This document shows, piece by piece, positions 42,766-54,200 of a stretch of DNA of 64,000 nucleotides. The notes beneath the pieces are model-generated. The model was given only the letters and a program-made list of their open reading frames with translations. It searched no databases and was not told the origin of the DNA. The stretch is from contig JAKJXP020000054.1 of the NCBI GenBank assembly GCA_022225965.2, positions 124,001 through 188,000 on the forward strand, written 5' to 3'. How positions within the stretch are numbered: position 1 is the first letter of the stretch; the number at the start of each line of letters is the position of its first letter. The position numbers and the translations under genes were made by a program. The DNA is from Diatrype stigma (lineage: Eukaryota; Ascomycota; Sordariomycetes; Xylariales; Diatrypaceae).

Positions 42766-44610
42766 ATGAGACTCTCCCTGGGAACACGGACCATAACCGT
42801 CCAATTGTTGGCTGCTTTGGCACTCAGCAAGCCAACTCAGAGACTAGGTCCTCGAGAAAAAGAAGCCCAGCCAGGTAGACCGTTGCTCCAAGATTTCGAT
42901 GCCCTAGGTGCCTGGTTCGATGGTGTGGAGGCGTTGAACGGCTCTTCGATCTCTGGTCGACCGCCACCCAATGTCTCCATCGCAATCGTGGGTGGAGGCA
43001 TATCAGGCCTGGCCACGTCTCTTATGCTTGACAGCGTAGGCGTACACAACTGGGAGATCATCGAGGCAAGCGATCGGATTGGAGGAAGGTTCAGGACCGA
43101 GTTCGTCGGCGGGACACAGGAGTGGGCTGAAATGGGCCCCATGAGGCTACCTTACTCGGTCAGGTACAAGAGCGACAATTCGACCCATCTGTATACCGAC
43201 CACCAAATGACATTCCACCTGGCCGAGGTCCTGAACAACATGAACAACAACGACTCCAGATGGAAGATAGACTTCATCCCCTGGATCCAGCACCATCCCA
43301 ACGAGCTCTTGGCTTCTGGTACGGGCAGGCTCCCGGACGGCCGAATCCCGACGCGAGCGGAAATCGCAGCAGATCCTAGCTTGGACGAGCCGCCCCCTCT
43401 CCTTTCAGCCGAGTACAATCAGACCAAGGCCAAGATGAACCGGATCCTGAAGAATGAGCCCACCTTGAGAGCGATCCAGCGCGACGTATGGCGCGTCCAC
43501 AAACAAGCCATGGAGGCCGGCTTGGACGACTGGAGCCAGCAGGCGATGCTGCGGCACGTCTTCGAAGCGAACGAGGACGTGACCGACGCCATCTGGACGG
43601 CGTCGGACTACGACATCTTCTGGGACGAGATGGTGCACAACTCGAACCTGGGCCTCGACGGCTCGGAGGACAGCCTCGGGGAGACGGATTGGAAGTGCAT
43701 CGACGGGGGGTTCAACCGGCTCTCGGACGCCTTCCTCCCGCACGTCTCCGATAGGCTGGTGCTCGGCAGGAAGATCCGGAAGCTCGAGTCGGTGCAGCAC
43801 GGAAGCGAGAGGGATGGTCGCACCCGCACCCGGCTCTCGTGGTATGATGATGACCACCCAGGTTCTGAGAAGCCTCGCGAGTCGTCCAAGGAATACGACT
43901 ACACCATCATGACGGCCCCGTTCACCGCGACGCGGCTCATGGACCTGCCGAGTTTCTCGCCCGTGCTCGACCGCGCCATCAGCGAGGCAGGCCTCCGCTT
44001 CAAGTCAGCCTGCAAGGTGTCCCTGCTGTTCTCCGAGCGCTTCTGGGAGCGGGGCGAGCGGCCCATCTTCGGGGGCTACTCGACGCCTCCCAGCGCGGCG
44101 GTGGGGGCTCTCTACTACCCCGTCTACGGCACCAACGAGTCGGAACCCCGCCCGGGTCTCATCACGCACTACCGAGGAGGCGACTGGAGCGACCGCTTCG
44201 TCAGCCTGTCGGACGCGGAGCACGTCGAGATGGTGCTGGACGCCGCGGTCAGCCTGCACGGCGAGCAGACGCGGCAGCTCTACACGGGAGACTACGCGCG
44301 CCTCTGCTGGCTGCAGGACGAGCATACGGCCACGTCGTGGTGTCGGCCGGACGTGGCGCAGCACAAGCTCTACATCCCGGGGTACCACCGCACGGAGCAC
44401 AACACCATCTTCATCGGGGAGCACACGGCTCCGACCCATGCGTGGATCAGCTCCTCGCTGCACTCCGCGGTGCGGGGCTCCGTCCAGTTGTTGTTGGAGC
44501 TCGGCATGGTGGACGAGGCCAAGGAGTTGAATCGACGGTGGATGGGCGAGTGGATCGGAAAGGGGGTGGATGTCGCGTTGGACGACCACCTGTGGAATGG
44601 AGGGGTTTGA
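42766..44610 (+). CDS. Secreted L-amino-acid oxidase-like flavoprotein (flavin amine oxidase)
   Basis: Flavin-containing amine oxidase, most like fungal L-amino-acid oxidases, which deaminate amino acids to keto acids with release of ammonia and hydrogen peroxide. Single exon, 614 residues from the ATG at 42766. An N-terminal stretch MRLSLGTRTITVQLLAALAL looks like a signal peptide. The FAD fold is complete: IAIVGGGISGLATSL, EIIEASDRIGGRFRT, then EMGPMRLP, a family-specific flavin contact. The middle is the substrate/helical region. The C-terminal FAD contact is IFIGEHTAPTHAWISSSLHSAVRG. Several N-glycosylation sequons (such as NGSS, NVS, NSTH) support secretion. It is intronless and GC-rich. 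Alternative labels such as polyamine or monoamine oxidase are less likely given the MGPMRLP block. Confidence 0.88.
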   Translation: MRLSLGTRTITVQLLAALALSKPTQRLGPREKEAQPGRPLLQDFDALGAWFDGVEALNGSSISGRPPPNVSIAIVGGGISGLATSLMLDSVGVHNWEIIEASDRIGGRFRTEFVGGTQEWAEMGPMRLPYSVRYKSDNSTHLYTDHQMTFHLAEVLNNMNNNDSRWKIDFIPWIQHHPNELLASGTGRLPDGRIPTRAEIAADPSLDEPPPLLSAEYNQTKAKMNRILKNEPTLRAIQRDVWRVHKQAMEAGLDDWSQQAMLRHVFEANEDVTDAIWTASDYDIFWDEMVHNSNLGLDGSEDSLGETDWKCIDGGFNRLSDAFLPHVSDRLVLGRKIRKLESVQHGSERDGRTRTRLSWYDDDHPGSEKPRESSKEYDYTIMTAPFTATRLMDLPSFSPVLDRAISEAGLRFKSACKVSLLFSERFWERGERPIFGGYSTPPSAAVGALYYPVYGTNESEPRPGLITHYRGGDWSDRFVSLSDAEHVEMVLDAAVSLHGEQTRQLYTGDYARLCWLQDEHTATSWCRPDVAQHKLYIPGYHRTEHNTIFIGEHTAPTHAWISSSLHSAVRGSVQLLLELGMVDEAKELNRRWMGEWIGKGVDVALDDHLWNGGV

Positions 44611-45930
44611 TAGTCCTACCTACTAACCAGGAACTTCCAACTCATCAGCCCTTACGGCCACATGTACCCAGAAACTAAAATATAGCCTCCCTATTTACCC
44701 AACTACTACCTGTTATGACACCCTTGACTTATATCTACGAACTGCTTGAAAACCGCAGTAACCAGCTACAGCATCCAATGTCCATCGATGATCTATTAGC
44801 CAAGTCAAATCAATACTGGCGAGAGTTACAAATCGTATCAATTTGAACTATCAAGTTGCAGTTAATAAATAAGTGGTGAAACTTAGAACAATCTCATTGC
44901 ACTCGAATAATACCCAATTGAGCGATAATTCAGTGAAGGCAAGGAGTGTGTCTCTAATAGGTCCCCGGTTGGAGACCTTCGTATAACTATAGCTTCGTGT
45001 CCTCGACCTAGAGCTTGTCACTATGATCAGTCGATGTCAAAATAAGCCCATGAAACATCTCTGAGAAAGCCTGGGGAGAGAGCCTTACTGCTGAAAACTA
45101 AAGGATTGCTCCAAACCGTAAAAAAACCGTTCCATCCACCCTTCACGCTCAATCGATACCAAGAAGTTGAAGCTGTACGCAACATTCTACATCGCCGGTA
45201 CGAGGATAAACCGAAGCTCGTAGGCGTAACATAGGCTAGAAAATAGGTATCGAAGAAGTATCTCAGTCCCATCGCGGGTTAGCCTCGTTTAGGTCAAGCT
45301 CGCCCCACGTTACGGGTATGGATGGTGGGACGGGCTGGGATCTCCCTTGGACCCTGTCGAAGATTCACATGCCCCTGCACCCCCCTGCAGCAGCCGCAAT
45401 CCAACCCGCACCTCCACTACATTCAATATCAACAGCATCCAACAACCACCAAACCGCTAAACACCTACAACCTTACAACCTGCAACCTGCAATCTGCAAT
45501 CTGCAATCTGCAACCTGCAACGGGCAGCACCGAACACCAAACAACAAACAACAGACCCGACAGGCGTGTAGGAAAGTGGCATAGCACCCGAATAATAGCA
45601 TGCACGCTACCCATTACTACATACTCTCTACCGATTACTCGAGATACGGGACCTACTCAATAATGCCTGTTCCCTCCATCGAAGCTTAGCTTCTGCTTTC
45701 TTCAACCTTCAACTCCACCTCCGCCTCTCGACCTCGATCTCAATCCAACCCGACCGAGTCACCTTTTCCTCCCACTTTCCACCTTCAACTTCCGAACGCA
45801 ATTGCATCTACGGTTGCAGTATCTTCATCACCCGCATCTTCAAATCCATTATCTGCGCCTTCTTTAATTACGATTGAGCCCTCGATTCTATCATCAACGG
45901 CGAGACCCTCGCTGCAAACCCATCGTCAGC
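44611..45930. other. Intergenic region with heptamer minisatellite
   Basis: The 3' flank of the oxidase and the C/T-rich promoter of the MED17 gene. A 7-bp tandem array (CCTGCAA/TCTGCAA) lies at 45475-45521. The region 45680-45900 is strongly pyrimidine-rich on the + strand, typical of fungal housekeeping promoters. No gene is supported. Confidence 0.55.
45475..45521. repeat. Heptanucleotide tandem array (CCTGCAA/TCTGCAA)
   Basis: About six to seven copies of a 7-bp unit with one variable base, just upstream of the MED17 promoter. Confidence 0.85.
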
Positions 45931-48194
45931 ATGGCTTCGACAAGCCTATCCCACTTCTCGCTGCGCCCTTGGCCGACCGCCGACAAGAAGAAGCCCAAGA
46001 ACATCCGCGAGTTCGTCTCCCGCATCAGTATCGAGCGCGGCACCTTCCGCAACGTACCGACCGAGGCCGAGCTACGCGAGGAAGTTGAACAGCAGGCTCA
46101 GCAGGTAGCCCAGGTTGACGACGATGTCATGGAGGGCTTATCTGAGTCGGAAGACGACGCCGACGCCGATAAGTCCAAGTCGGCTTGGCTGGCACGCCAG
46201 GACTTGCTCGCCCAACTCGAGTAGGTTCCCATAATGATATTGTATTGTCTTATCCGTAGTGTCCAGCGGACATTGTACTAACACAATGCCCTTCCAGATA
46301 CGCCTTCAATCACTCCAAGTTGGCGCTCGAGTTTGTGTCATTGTTGATATCCAAAGAAGACCCCACACGTGCTAATAAAACCATGTCCCATGAACTACGC
46401 GAAATTGCAGGCATCGGTACTCTGGGGGCTTCCATGCTGAAGGATTCCAACATGACGGTGGCACGACTCAAGGATGATACTGCTGTTGGTACTGGGTGGA
46501 AGTTGATAGGGACCAGTAACATGGTCAACTCAGTCACGGCATCTCTTGAGAAACTAGAGGAAGAGATGCTTCTTGAGAGCAGGTACTGGGACGATATCTC
46601 TGCTATCAGAATGGCCGGATTTCGTATTTGTCGCCTCCCACACGAGCCCCGAACTCTGGCGGTCAGATATGGCTTTCCCGAGAGCGCACCGATGTTCTAT
46701 GAACAGTGCACTGGGCCTCTGAGACGTAGCGATGACGGAAGCGCTCGGCTAGTCACCGGTCCTATCGGTAGAGGTTCTAAACGACTACGCGTAACTATCG
46801 AGACCAATGGCAGGGTCACGGGCATAACAGCTCTATTTAAACGGCCAGCAGACGATGCGCCGATACAACGCCGCGTTATTGAAGCTAGAATTACCGCATC
46901 CAGCCAAGAGATCTGGCATGAACTCAACCGTGAAGCACGCATGCTTCTCTCACTGGGTGTGAGGGTAGGGGAATACTCAATCACCTGGGACGTGGGGCAC
47001 CGATCAAAAGTTATAATCACATTAGAAGACCAGACCGAAACAGACAACTGTCCGGATCTTCCTCACAATTTGCTTGCCGATTCGCTCTTCAAGGCTCTGT
47101 TTGCTCTCAAACTCAACGCCCACGCACAAAACTACAAGAGACGCACATACCCACAACCCCCGGCACCCAATCGGACCAACCCATTTCCTGAATATTCCAT
47201 CCTACGGCCGTTCATTGCCCATGCGAGGCACCTGAATGCGTTCATGGAACTAGCCTCGTTCCTCGACCAGCTCATCCATCTACTCCACAGTGCCGGCGTC
47301 ACCGCGGCCACTAGCACGTACACAAGGCACGACCATCCGAATTCTCTGAAGGGCATGGTGATGCCCTCGCGGGTCACGCCCCGCACCCTGGAGTTCCTGG
47401 CGAGCCAGGTTTTCCTGAACAAGAACCTGGTGTTCGAGGTCAACATGAGCCCCGAGGCCCGCGTCCAGATCCAGGGCGGCACCTATTACATGCCGCACGT
47501 CTATCACCGGTTCGCGATCGTCATGCCCAGCAGAGCTCCGAACCAGAACCAACTTCAGCGACAGAGCGGCCCCAACCTGGGGGCCGACGCTAACGCCAAC
47601 GGCAGTAATACTGCGACTACCGCCGCCACCACCAGCAGCAATATCAAACAGGAACCACACCAGCCGCCGCCGCTGCTGCCGCCTCCCAGTTTCCTCGAGG
47701 CGGCCTACCCGCCCCCCACCGAGACCTACAGCGACCACCTAGCCATCATGACGTACCTCAAGAGCGCAGCGGCGCGGGTGCTAGCGGCGCACCTCGCGGC
47801 ATCCGCGCGGCGCCGCCTGGCCGACCAGATGCGCGACGATGGGGACGGGGAGGGGGGAATCGGCTCCATCAGCTGGGCCGAGAGCATGCATGGTCCCGCC
47901 GTCACCGTGGACGGCCACCCCGAGCGCGACGTCTGGGTCAGCATCGCGTACGAGGGCGCCGACCCGGAGGACCCGCGGCGGCGGCGGCTCGTGCTCCGCC
48001 TGGACTCGCTGTGGCGGGCTCGCCTCCACCGCCATGGCCATGGAAACCGCGGCGGAATCAGGGGTGGCAGCAGTGGTAGTGGCGGGAGAAGCACGAGGTC
48101 TTGGGCTTGGAACCCATATGGTGGTGTTGTTGGTGGCGAAGCAGAGAGTCCTGAGGATGTCGTGTTTGGGATTCTGACGGGGGAGATGATGTGA
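45931..48194 (+). CDS. MED17: Mediator complex subunit 17 (Med17/Srb4)
   Basis: Essential head-module subunit of Mediator, which links activators to RNA polymerase II. Two exons, 45931-46220 and 46298-48194, with a 77-nt intron (GTAGGT, TACTAAC branch, TTCCAG), encode 728 residues. Family marks: N-terminal FSLRPWPTADKKKPKNIREFVSRI, an acidic patch around residues 65-85, then YAFNHSKLALEFVSLLIS. The strongly conserved core follows: WDDISAIRMAGFRICRLPHEPRTLAVRYGF, SAPMF and GPLRRSDDGSA. The C-terminal half includes LRPFIAHARHLNAF and LEFLASQVFLNKNLVFEVN. A Gln/Asn/Thr-rich spacer, a Pro run near residue 570 and a Gly/Ser/Arg-rich stretch near 690 are probably disordered. The start is set by the conserved N-terminus; the frame is open for 19 codons upstream without another ATG. 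Confidence 0.95.
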
Positions 48195-48912
48195 AGGGGG
48201 GATATAAGGGTGGATGTGTGGGGGATGGTCGCCATTTAGGAGCGAGCAAGCAAGCGAGTGAGCAAACGGATGGTGTTACGTGGTGGTGTTGAGAGCTGCA
48301 GTCTGGAAAGGTGCAGCATGCATCTATGATGCAATAAGTTGCAATGGCAGGACTCACCTCCGCCACCTAGCGAGAAACCTTGCGGCATGGATGGACGTGT
48401 GGAGGGCGATGGATTCGGCGTTTACCGATGGATTGGATTTTTCACTATTAGGGATCACAGCAGGCGTTTGGTACGGGTTGATATGGCTCACTATCACCAG
48501 GGCGGCAAAAAAAGTAAACGGAACGGAGTTGTATTTCTTCTCATGTTTTTTTTTCTTCTACATATAGCCAGCCATCTGTTAATCGCAGACGGATGCGGAG
48601 CGGACGGGCATGGGAGCTGGGACGGGGGCTTACCACTACTTAGTAGGGAACCTATTTACGTATGTGTTATATGAAGGTTAGAGCCAAGTCGGTTCTGCTG
48701 GTTGTCTTCTTACCTCGGACTATACTGAGAAAGTGGATAGAACCGGCAACCAAGACGGGCTGAATATGGTGCCAATTCGGCGTGTGTCCAAAAAAACCTG
48801 AAAATGACATGTGCGCGTGTTGGTGGGTGTGATATTAGATATTGCACGACGGCTAACTTATATGTGTACGGCCCGGAGCTTTTTTTAGCTATGTAAATAA
48901 GTAAGCAAGGTA
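48195..48912. other. Intergenic region before the transposon relic
   Basis: The 3' flank of MED17. Short frames at 48280-48674 overlap in several phases and look spurious. Composition drops sharply to AT-rich at about 48900, where the transposon relic begins. Confidence 0.5.
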
Positions 48913-48953
48913 AAATTACGTTCCAATAAAGTTTGTGGGCGCCCCATATTGCG
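48913..48953 (+). repeat. Left terminal inverted repeat of the transposon relic
   Basis: Matches the reverse complement of 50289-50329 over about 33 bases with four transition differences. Both copies contain GGGCGCCC near their inner part. Confidence 0.85.
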
Positions 48954-50288
48954 TTATGAAAACGCGCCAAAACGCGAATTCATTTTAATCCTTTCCATTT
49001 TTTTAACTTTAATAATTTAATAATGCCTATTATTTCGTACAAAACCTTTAGCAAGGCCTTAAAGCCCGAAAAAAAAAAAAAAACCAGCCGTTATTCGTAA
49101 ATTAACGTACGGCGATTATGGCGGGAATTTTTACAAGTAAAACTTATAAGGTGCTTGTTAATTAATATGGCTGTTATGTTAATATTATAAGAAATACCAT
49201 AAAGCGTTAACGAGAAACGCAATAATTTTGCGATTGCATTTATTTAAGGCGAAAAAACGCCTTGGATAAACGGAAAAGGCGTACTTTTATACGCCTAATC
49301 TAAAAAATGCCTAAAATTTATTAAGCAGCCCTTTAAAAAGAATTTAAAGCGCGCCTGGGCAAAAATATATTCCATTTAATCATTCGCCGACTTTTTAAAT
49401 TAATTAACTTACATTATTAGCGGTCCGTACGTCGGATTTTTTTATTAATAAAAGTAATATTCGAACGTAATCGTTTATATTAAACCTAAAGGCGAAAAAA
49501 AAAAGAATTAATAAAAATACGTATAAATGAAATTAAAGTATTAATTACGACGCTTATAGCTTATTTTAGGCCATTTTTACCGACGAATATATAATGGCTT
49601 TTAATATATTTAACTTAATTAAATGGATTTGGCGCTTTTTCGAAAAAAGATTCGATCGTAATAAAGTTAATATAACTAATTACGAAAAGCCAGATATTGC
49701 AATTATAATTTATAAAGGGATTTAAATAAAAGGAAGAATCGATATAGTTATTATAAAGCGGAATTTCGAATTAATACGTAATGGCTATAATTTTCGATTT
49801 TATATTGATGCCTTAAAAGAAGGCCTTTTTTTGCATTACGAATCCGGTTAATTATTTTAATAAGATAACGCGAAAATTTATAAATTTAAAGCCATTTAAA
49901 AGTAGTTCGAACGGTACGGCATTTACGTTATCGATTGGCCTGTTTATAACCCGGATATAAATCCAATCGAGTACGTATAAAAGGCCTTAAAGTTACGCCT
50001 TTATAAAGCATACCTAAACGTATATTTCTTTAAAAATAACGAGAAGAATAAGGAAAAACTAAAGCAATGAATCGTAAATACGTGGTAGGCAATTCCTTAA
50101 GAGCTGATAAATACCTTGGTGCGAAATGTGCCTAACCGGCTGCGGGCATTAAGAAAGGCAAAGGGCTGGTATATAAAATACTAAATACTATACTTTAAGC
50201 TTTAAAACGTATTTCATAAATTGTAAATAACTTTAATATTCGAATTTCCAGAAATTGTTAAAGATATGGGCGTATATGGATGGCTGGA

Positions 50289-50329
50289 CGCGTTATAGGG
50301 CGCCCATAAATTTCATTAGAACGTAATTT
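50289..50329 (-). repeat. Right terminal inverted repeat of the transposon relic
   Basis: Partner of 48913-48953. The terminal 11 bases are identical, and most internal mismatches are C/T or G/A. Confidence 0.85.
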
Positions 50330-51250
50330 TACCTAGGTAGCTGTTACCCCTAAGACGCATTATGTAGGGATACATCAAGTATTGCCACAAGGTTAAGCGA
50401 GTATCACATATCACAAATCAGATAACCACGCATCAACTATCACGATTGACGCGAACCAGAAAAGACATCAAATGCAAAAGCGTTCGTATCTACTTGATCT
50501 ATCTATGGATCGAAAGAGATAATATCTAAGCGTCATAACGTATGGTGCGCATGCAAAAAGTAAAAGCCAGAAGGTGGTTAATAAGAGGTATGGGTAAGTA
50601 TGTACGATTGAAGGCCAGCCAGCATTGATCCGCTAGGGGAAGAAAATGAGCAAATCCACGTCCAAGTATGTATGTGTGTGCATTGCAGGGATAGTAAAAA
50701 GGATGATCGGGATTCCTTATTGCCGCCCTTCGTCCTTCATCGTGTCCCCTACCGGTAGTCATTCCCTTTCATTCCCTTCCCTAAGGTTCCCTGCCCCTTG
50801 CTATGCCTTGTTACGCCTGGTTACTCCTGCTGTGAAGCAAAGTCATCTAAAAATCATCAAGTGTCTAAGTAGGTGGTAGTTGGCGGTATTCCGTCCGTAA
50901 TATGGAAAGCAAAACTAATTGATATGTTGTGTGCGTGCGACAGGCTGGACAGATAAAGCACCAATCCGTTATCCTCAAGACGGTCATTCCAGCAAGGAAA
51001 TCGTTCATTTGTCTCGCTGCCTCTAACCTGGCCATTGAGCGTGTAGCGTAGCGCCCCAGCTGTAAAGATGGTAAAAAGTTGTGAAATCGGGCCAATGCTG
51101 AGTGACGGTACCTATGGTAAGATAAGGTCGAGAGGAAGCCATTCATTCGGTGCAAGACGAAAAGTGCGCAAGATGTTTTGTTTCGGCTCCTTGGTCAAAG
51201 CCCGGTGTTTGTTTGTGATCAAAGGCTCAAGCAGGCTTTTAGCCCATTCT
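50330..51250. other. Intergenic region between transposon relic and ULS1-like gene
   Basis: Normal-composition DNA without a supported gene. A CCTAGGTAG word directly abuts the transposon end at 50332-50340. The right part is the 3' flank of the ULS1-like gene, read leftwards. Confidence 0.5.
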
Positions 51251-54200
51251 TCAGATCTGCCCACCAGAACCGAAGAGATAGGCCAACTCCTGCCTACCGA
51301 GCGTGCCAATGCTCTTGGCCACTTCTGGGTCCAGCGCGTTCTCGATCAGATCGCGCTTCTTCTCCTGGAGCGTGAGGATACGGTCCTCGACCGTGTCTTT
51401 GATGAGGATACGGTGGACGCGGACGGTCCTCTGCTGGCCGATGCGGTGGGCGCGGTCTATGGCCTGCAACTCGATATAGGGATTCCAGAACGGGTCCATG
51501 ATGATGACCTGGGAGGCGGCGTTCAGGTTCAAGCCGGCATTGCCCGCCTTCAGGGACACGAGGATGACCTTGACGTCAGGCAGGTCGGTGAAGTCGTTGG
51601 CGGCATTTACGCGCATCGTGGCGGACATACTGCCGTCGTAGCGCCGATACTTGACTCCGAGTTCATACTTGAGTGGAATCTCCAAAAGATCAAGCAGTAG
51701 AGTCCACTGTGAGAATACGATGGTTTTCTCCCCTGTTGACTGTATACCTTCAATCAAGTCCTTGCACTTTGTGACCTTGGCTGATGGTTCCCAAATCGAC
51801 TTCAGGTAATGCATGTACTTTTTATGAGCACTTTTGTTCTTTCCAGCATCTTGGCGCAGCTTCCTCAGCATGTGGGGTTTGATCTTGACCTCCTTTTCCT
51901 TGCCCTTCGGCCTAACCTTCTTGGGCTTCTCGGCCCTCGTCTTCTTGTGACCTTTTGAGTTCTTCCGAATTTGTCGTTCCATAACCTGTCTGATGTCCCC
52001 CAATTCATAGTCATCATCTGATTCCTCCTTGGGAGTAGTCCTGGACGTTTTCTTGAGGGCTTTGTGGGAATTATGGGCATTGCGGACATCCTCGTCGATA
52101 CCACTATGGTCCAAATCACTGTCGTCGTTCTCGTCATCTGGATCATCGCTGTCGTTGATAAAGTCTTTGAGGTTACCTTTGTCGTCGACGTCGCTCTCGT
52201 CGTCTTTGTACCCGCGATCACTTAGATCACTATCGTAATCTGTATCGGTCTCGTATTCAACGTCGTCACTCCCTTCTTCCGCCTCGGTCGGATCCAGAAT
52301 ATGTACTTTCTTGAAAATGTCGTACGTGACTGTTTTGTTCGCATCCACGGGACCGCGGCACTGGGGACAGAGCGTTTTCGCGTTCTCTTGGCCAGCCTGC
52401 ACACCTTGTTGATTTGGACCATCTGTGAGCCTAGTAAAACATTCTGGGCAGGTCTCGTGACCACAAGGCAGAATGAACAGAGGATTCTCAACGACATCAT
52501 AGCAGATAGGGCACTCGAAGCTGTCTGCCTCTTTGAGACGTTGGACTACCACGGGGGCCATCGCCTTCGCGAGCTCGAGCATGTCATCCTCGTCTATTCC
52601 GTTATTGCCAACATAATCCAAGTCCGTCAAGTGCAGATATGGGTGACAGCAAGCCTGTCGAAGTCGGAGGAGAAGGATCAGAATGATCGTATACTTCTTC
52701 CCAATAGCACCGCCCTTCAGATAGCGGTTGAATTGAACTTGACTGTCTCTCTCGAGGTCCCCGTAAAAAGCGGCCTCGTCTGGATCGAACACCACGTGGA
52801 TCTGCTCCTCAATCTTGGGCGGTAAGTTGATGATAGGTTTGCCATCAATTTTTGAGCTCTTGGTCCGGCGAAGCATTATCGCAGTTAGAAGGACCTGCAG
52901 CTGCCGCATAGCATCATTCCTTTGATATCCGCCTGCACGGTGAGTACTGAGACAACCGAAAGCCTATTGTAGCAGTTAGCTCCGGCACAGAGAACTGGGG
53001 TTCACAGACTTACTCTGTGGAACCTATCCGCAGCGCAATATGGTTTGATCCTTAAGAAGGTAATCAAAGAGGAAAGTTCAGAGACATTGTTCATCATGGG
53101 AGTTCCGGTGAGACACCATCGATACTCGGATTTCAATTGGTGCAAGGCCTTTGCGCCCTTCGTCTTGGCATTCTTGATGCATTGTGCCTCGTCAACAATG
53201 ATGCGATACCAGAGGCTTCGGGGGCCGAGTAGAGGGAACTTCCGAGAAACAGTATCGCCATCTTTCGGCACACCACCTGCATCCTTCATGTACTTATCAA
53301 GCCTAGTCATTTCGGAGGCCACGGTACCGTATGTTGTGATTACAACATCGTATTGACTGAGATCTGAGTATGTGGATTTCACAGTATGGTACTTGAAAAC
53401 CCTCAGCCGCCTTCTCGGCTTGAGTTTCGTTTCTATTTCGCGCTTCCATTGGTCGACGAGAGCGACTGGTGCGATTATGAGCGTGGTTTTGACCTGGGTT
53501 AATTAGTCGTGATTCAACTGGGATGTTAGCGATTGCCAAGAGAACGCACCTCGACGTCACTTTCACCTGGAGGGGGTTCCGGACGGCGGCTAACTATCAA
53601 AGCCAAGCTTGATATCGTCTTACCAAGCCCCATGTCGTCGGCCAGGATACCTCCTTTCTTATGTTCATCTCGCTCCATGCGCGTCATCCAATGCAACGCT
53701 TGTCTCTGGTGTTTGTAGAGGGGAAATAAAAGGTCCTTTGGATCAGCATCTTCGTCGTCACCTAGGGACTCCGGGGCGGGACCAATATTGGCAAGTAGCT
53801 GCTGGATACCTTCCTCCTGGGTGAAGGCGCCATTAACACCATCCATGACCTCTCTAACCCGCCAGTCTAAGGGGTTTCCCGATTCATCCGTCCCGTTCGT
53901 GTAATCATAGTCGGAAGTTCGGTTTATGATATCACTCAGTCGGTTTCCAGAACGATTTTGGTTGTACGAATACGAGTGAGTAGACGCACCGTACTCTAAA
54001 GGGTCGGCGGATCCATTTAGCAAGGATCCTGGACGCTCAAGTGATTGATCGTTCCAAATCTGAGAGGCCGGCATGAAAGGGGAATGAAGTCGTTGTTGGG
54101 GCGTGGGTAAGATACTGGGCCCACCCATAGCCACACCCGAGTCTGAGAATTGCTGTTGCGACCGTCGCAAAGCAGCCTGTCGAGCGAGCTCGGCTGCAGG

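Larger units (their letters stand above)
48913..50329 (+). mobile_element. RIP-degraded Tc1/mariner-type transposon relic with terminal inverted repeats
   Basis: About 1.4 kb of very AT-rich DNA with sharp borders. Ends: left AAATTACGTTC... at 48913 and right ...GAACGTAATTT ending at 50329, each flanked by TA (48911-48912, 50330-50331). The first 33 bases of the two ends match except for four positions, all transitions. Plus-strand sequence at 49861-49995 still reads as the DDE transposase C-terminal part: DNAKIYKFKA, then GIYVIDWPVYNPDINPIEYV. It is interrupted by TAG and TAA where Trp is expected (before FERYG and after NPIEYV). Trp-to-stop changes and C/T, G/A differences are what RIP produces. 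No intact frame remains, so it is inactive. The superfamily call rests on TA duplication and the D-x-N-P-I-E block. Confidence 0.9.
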
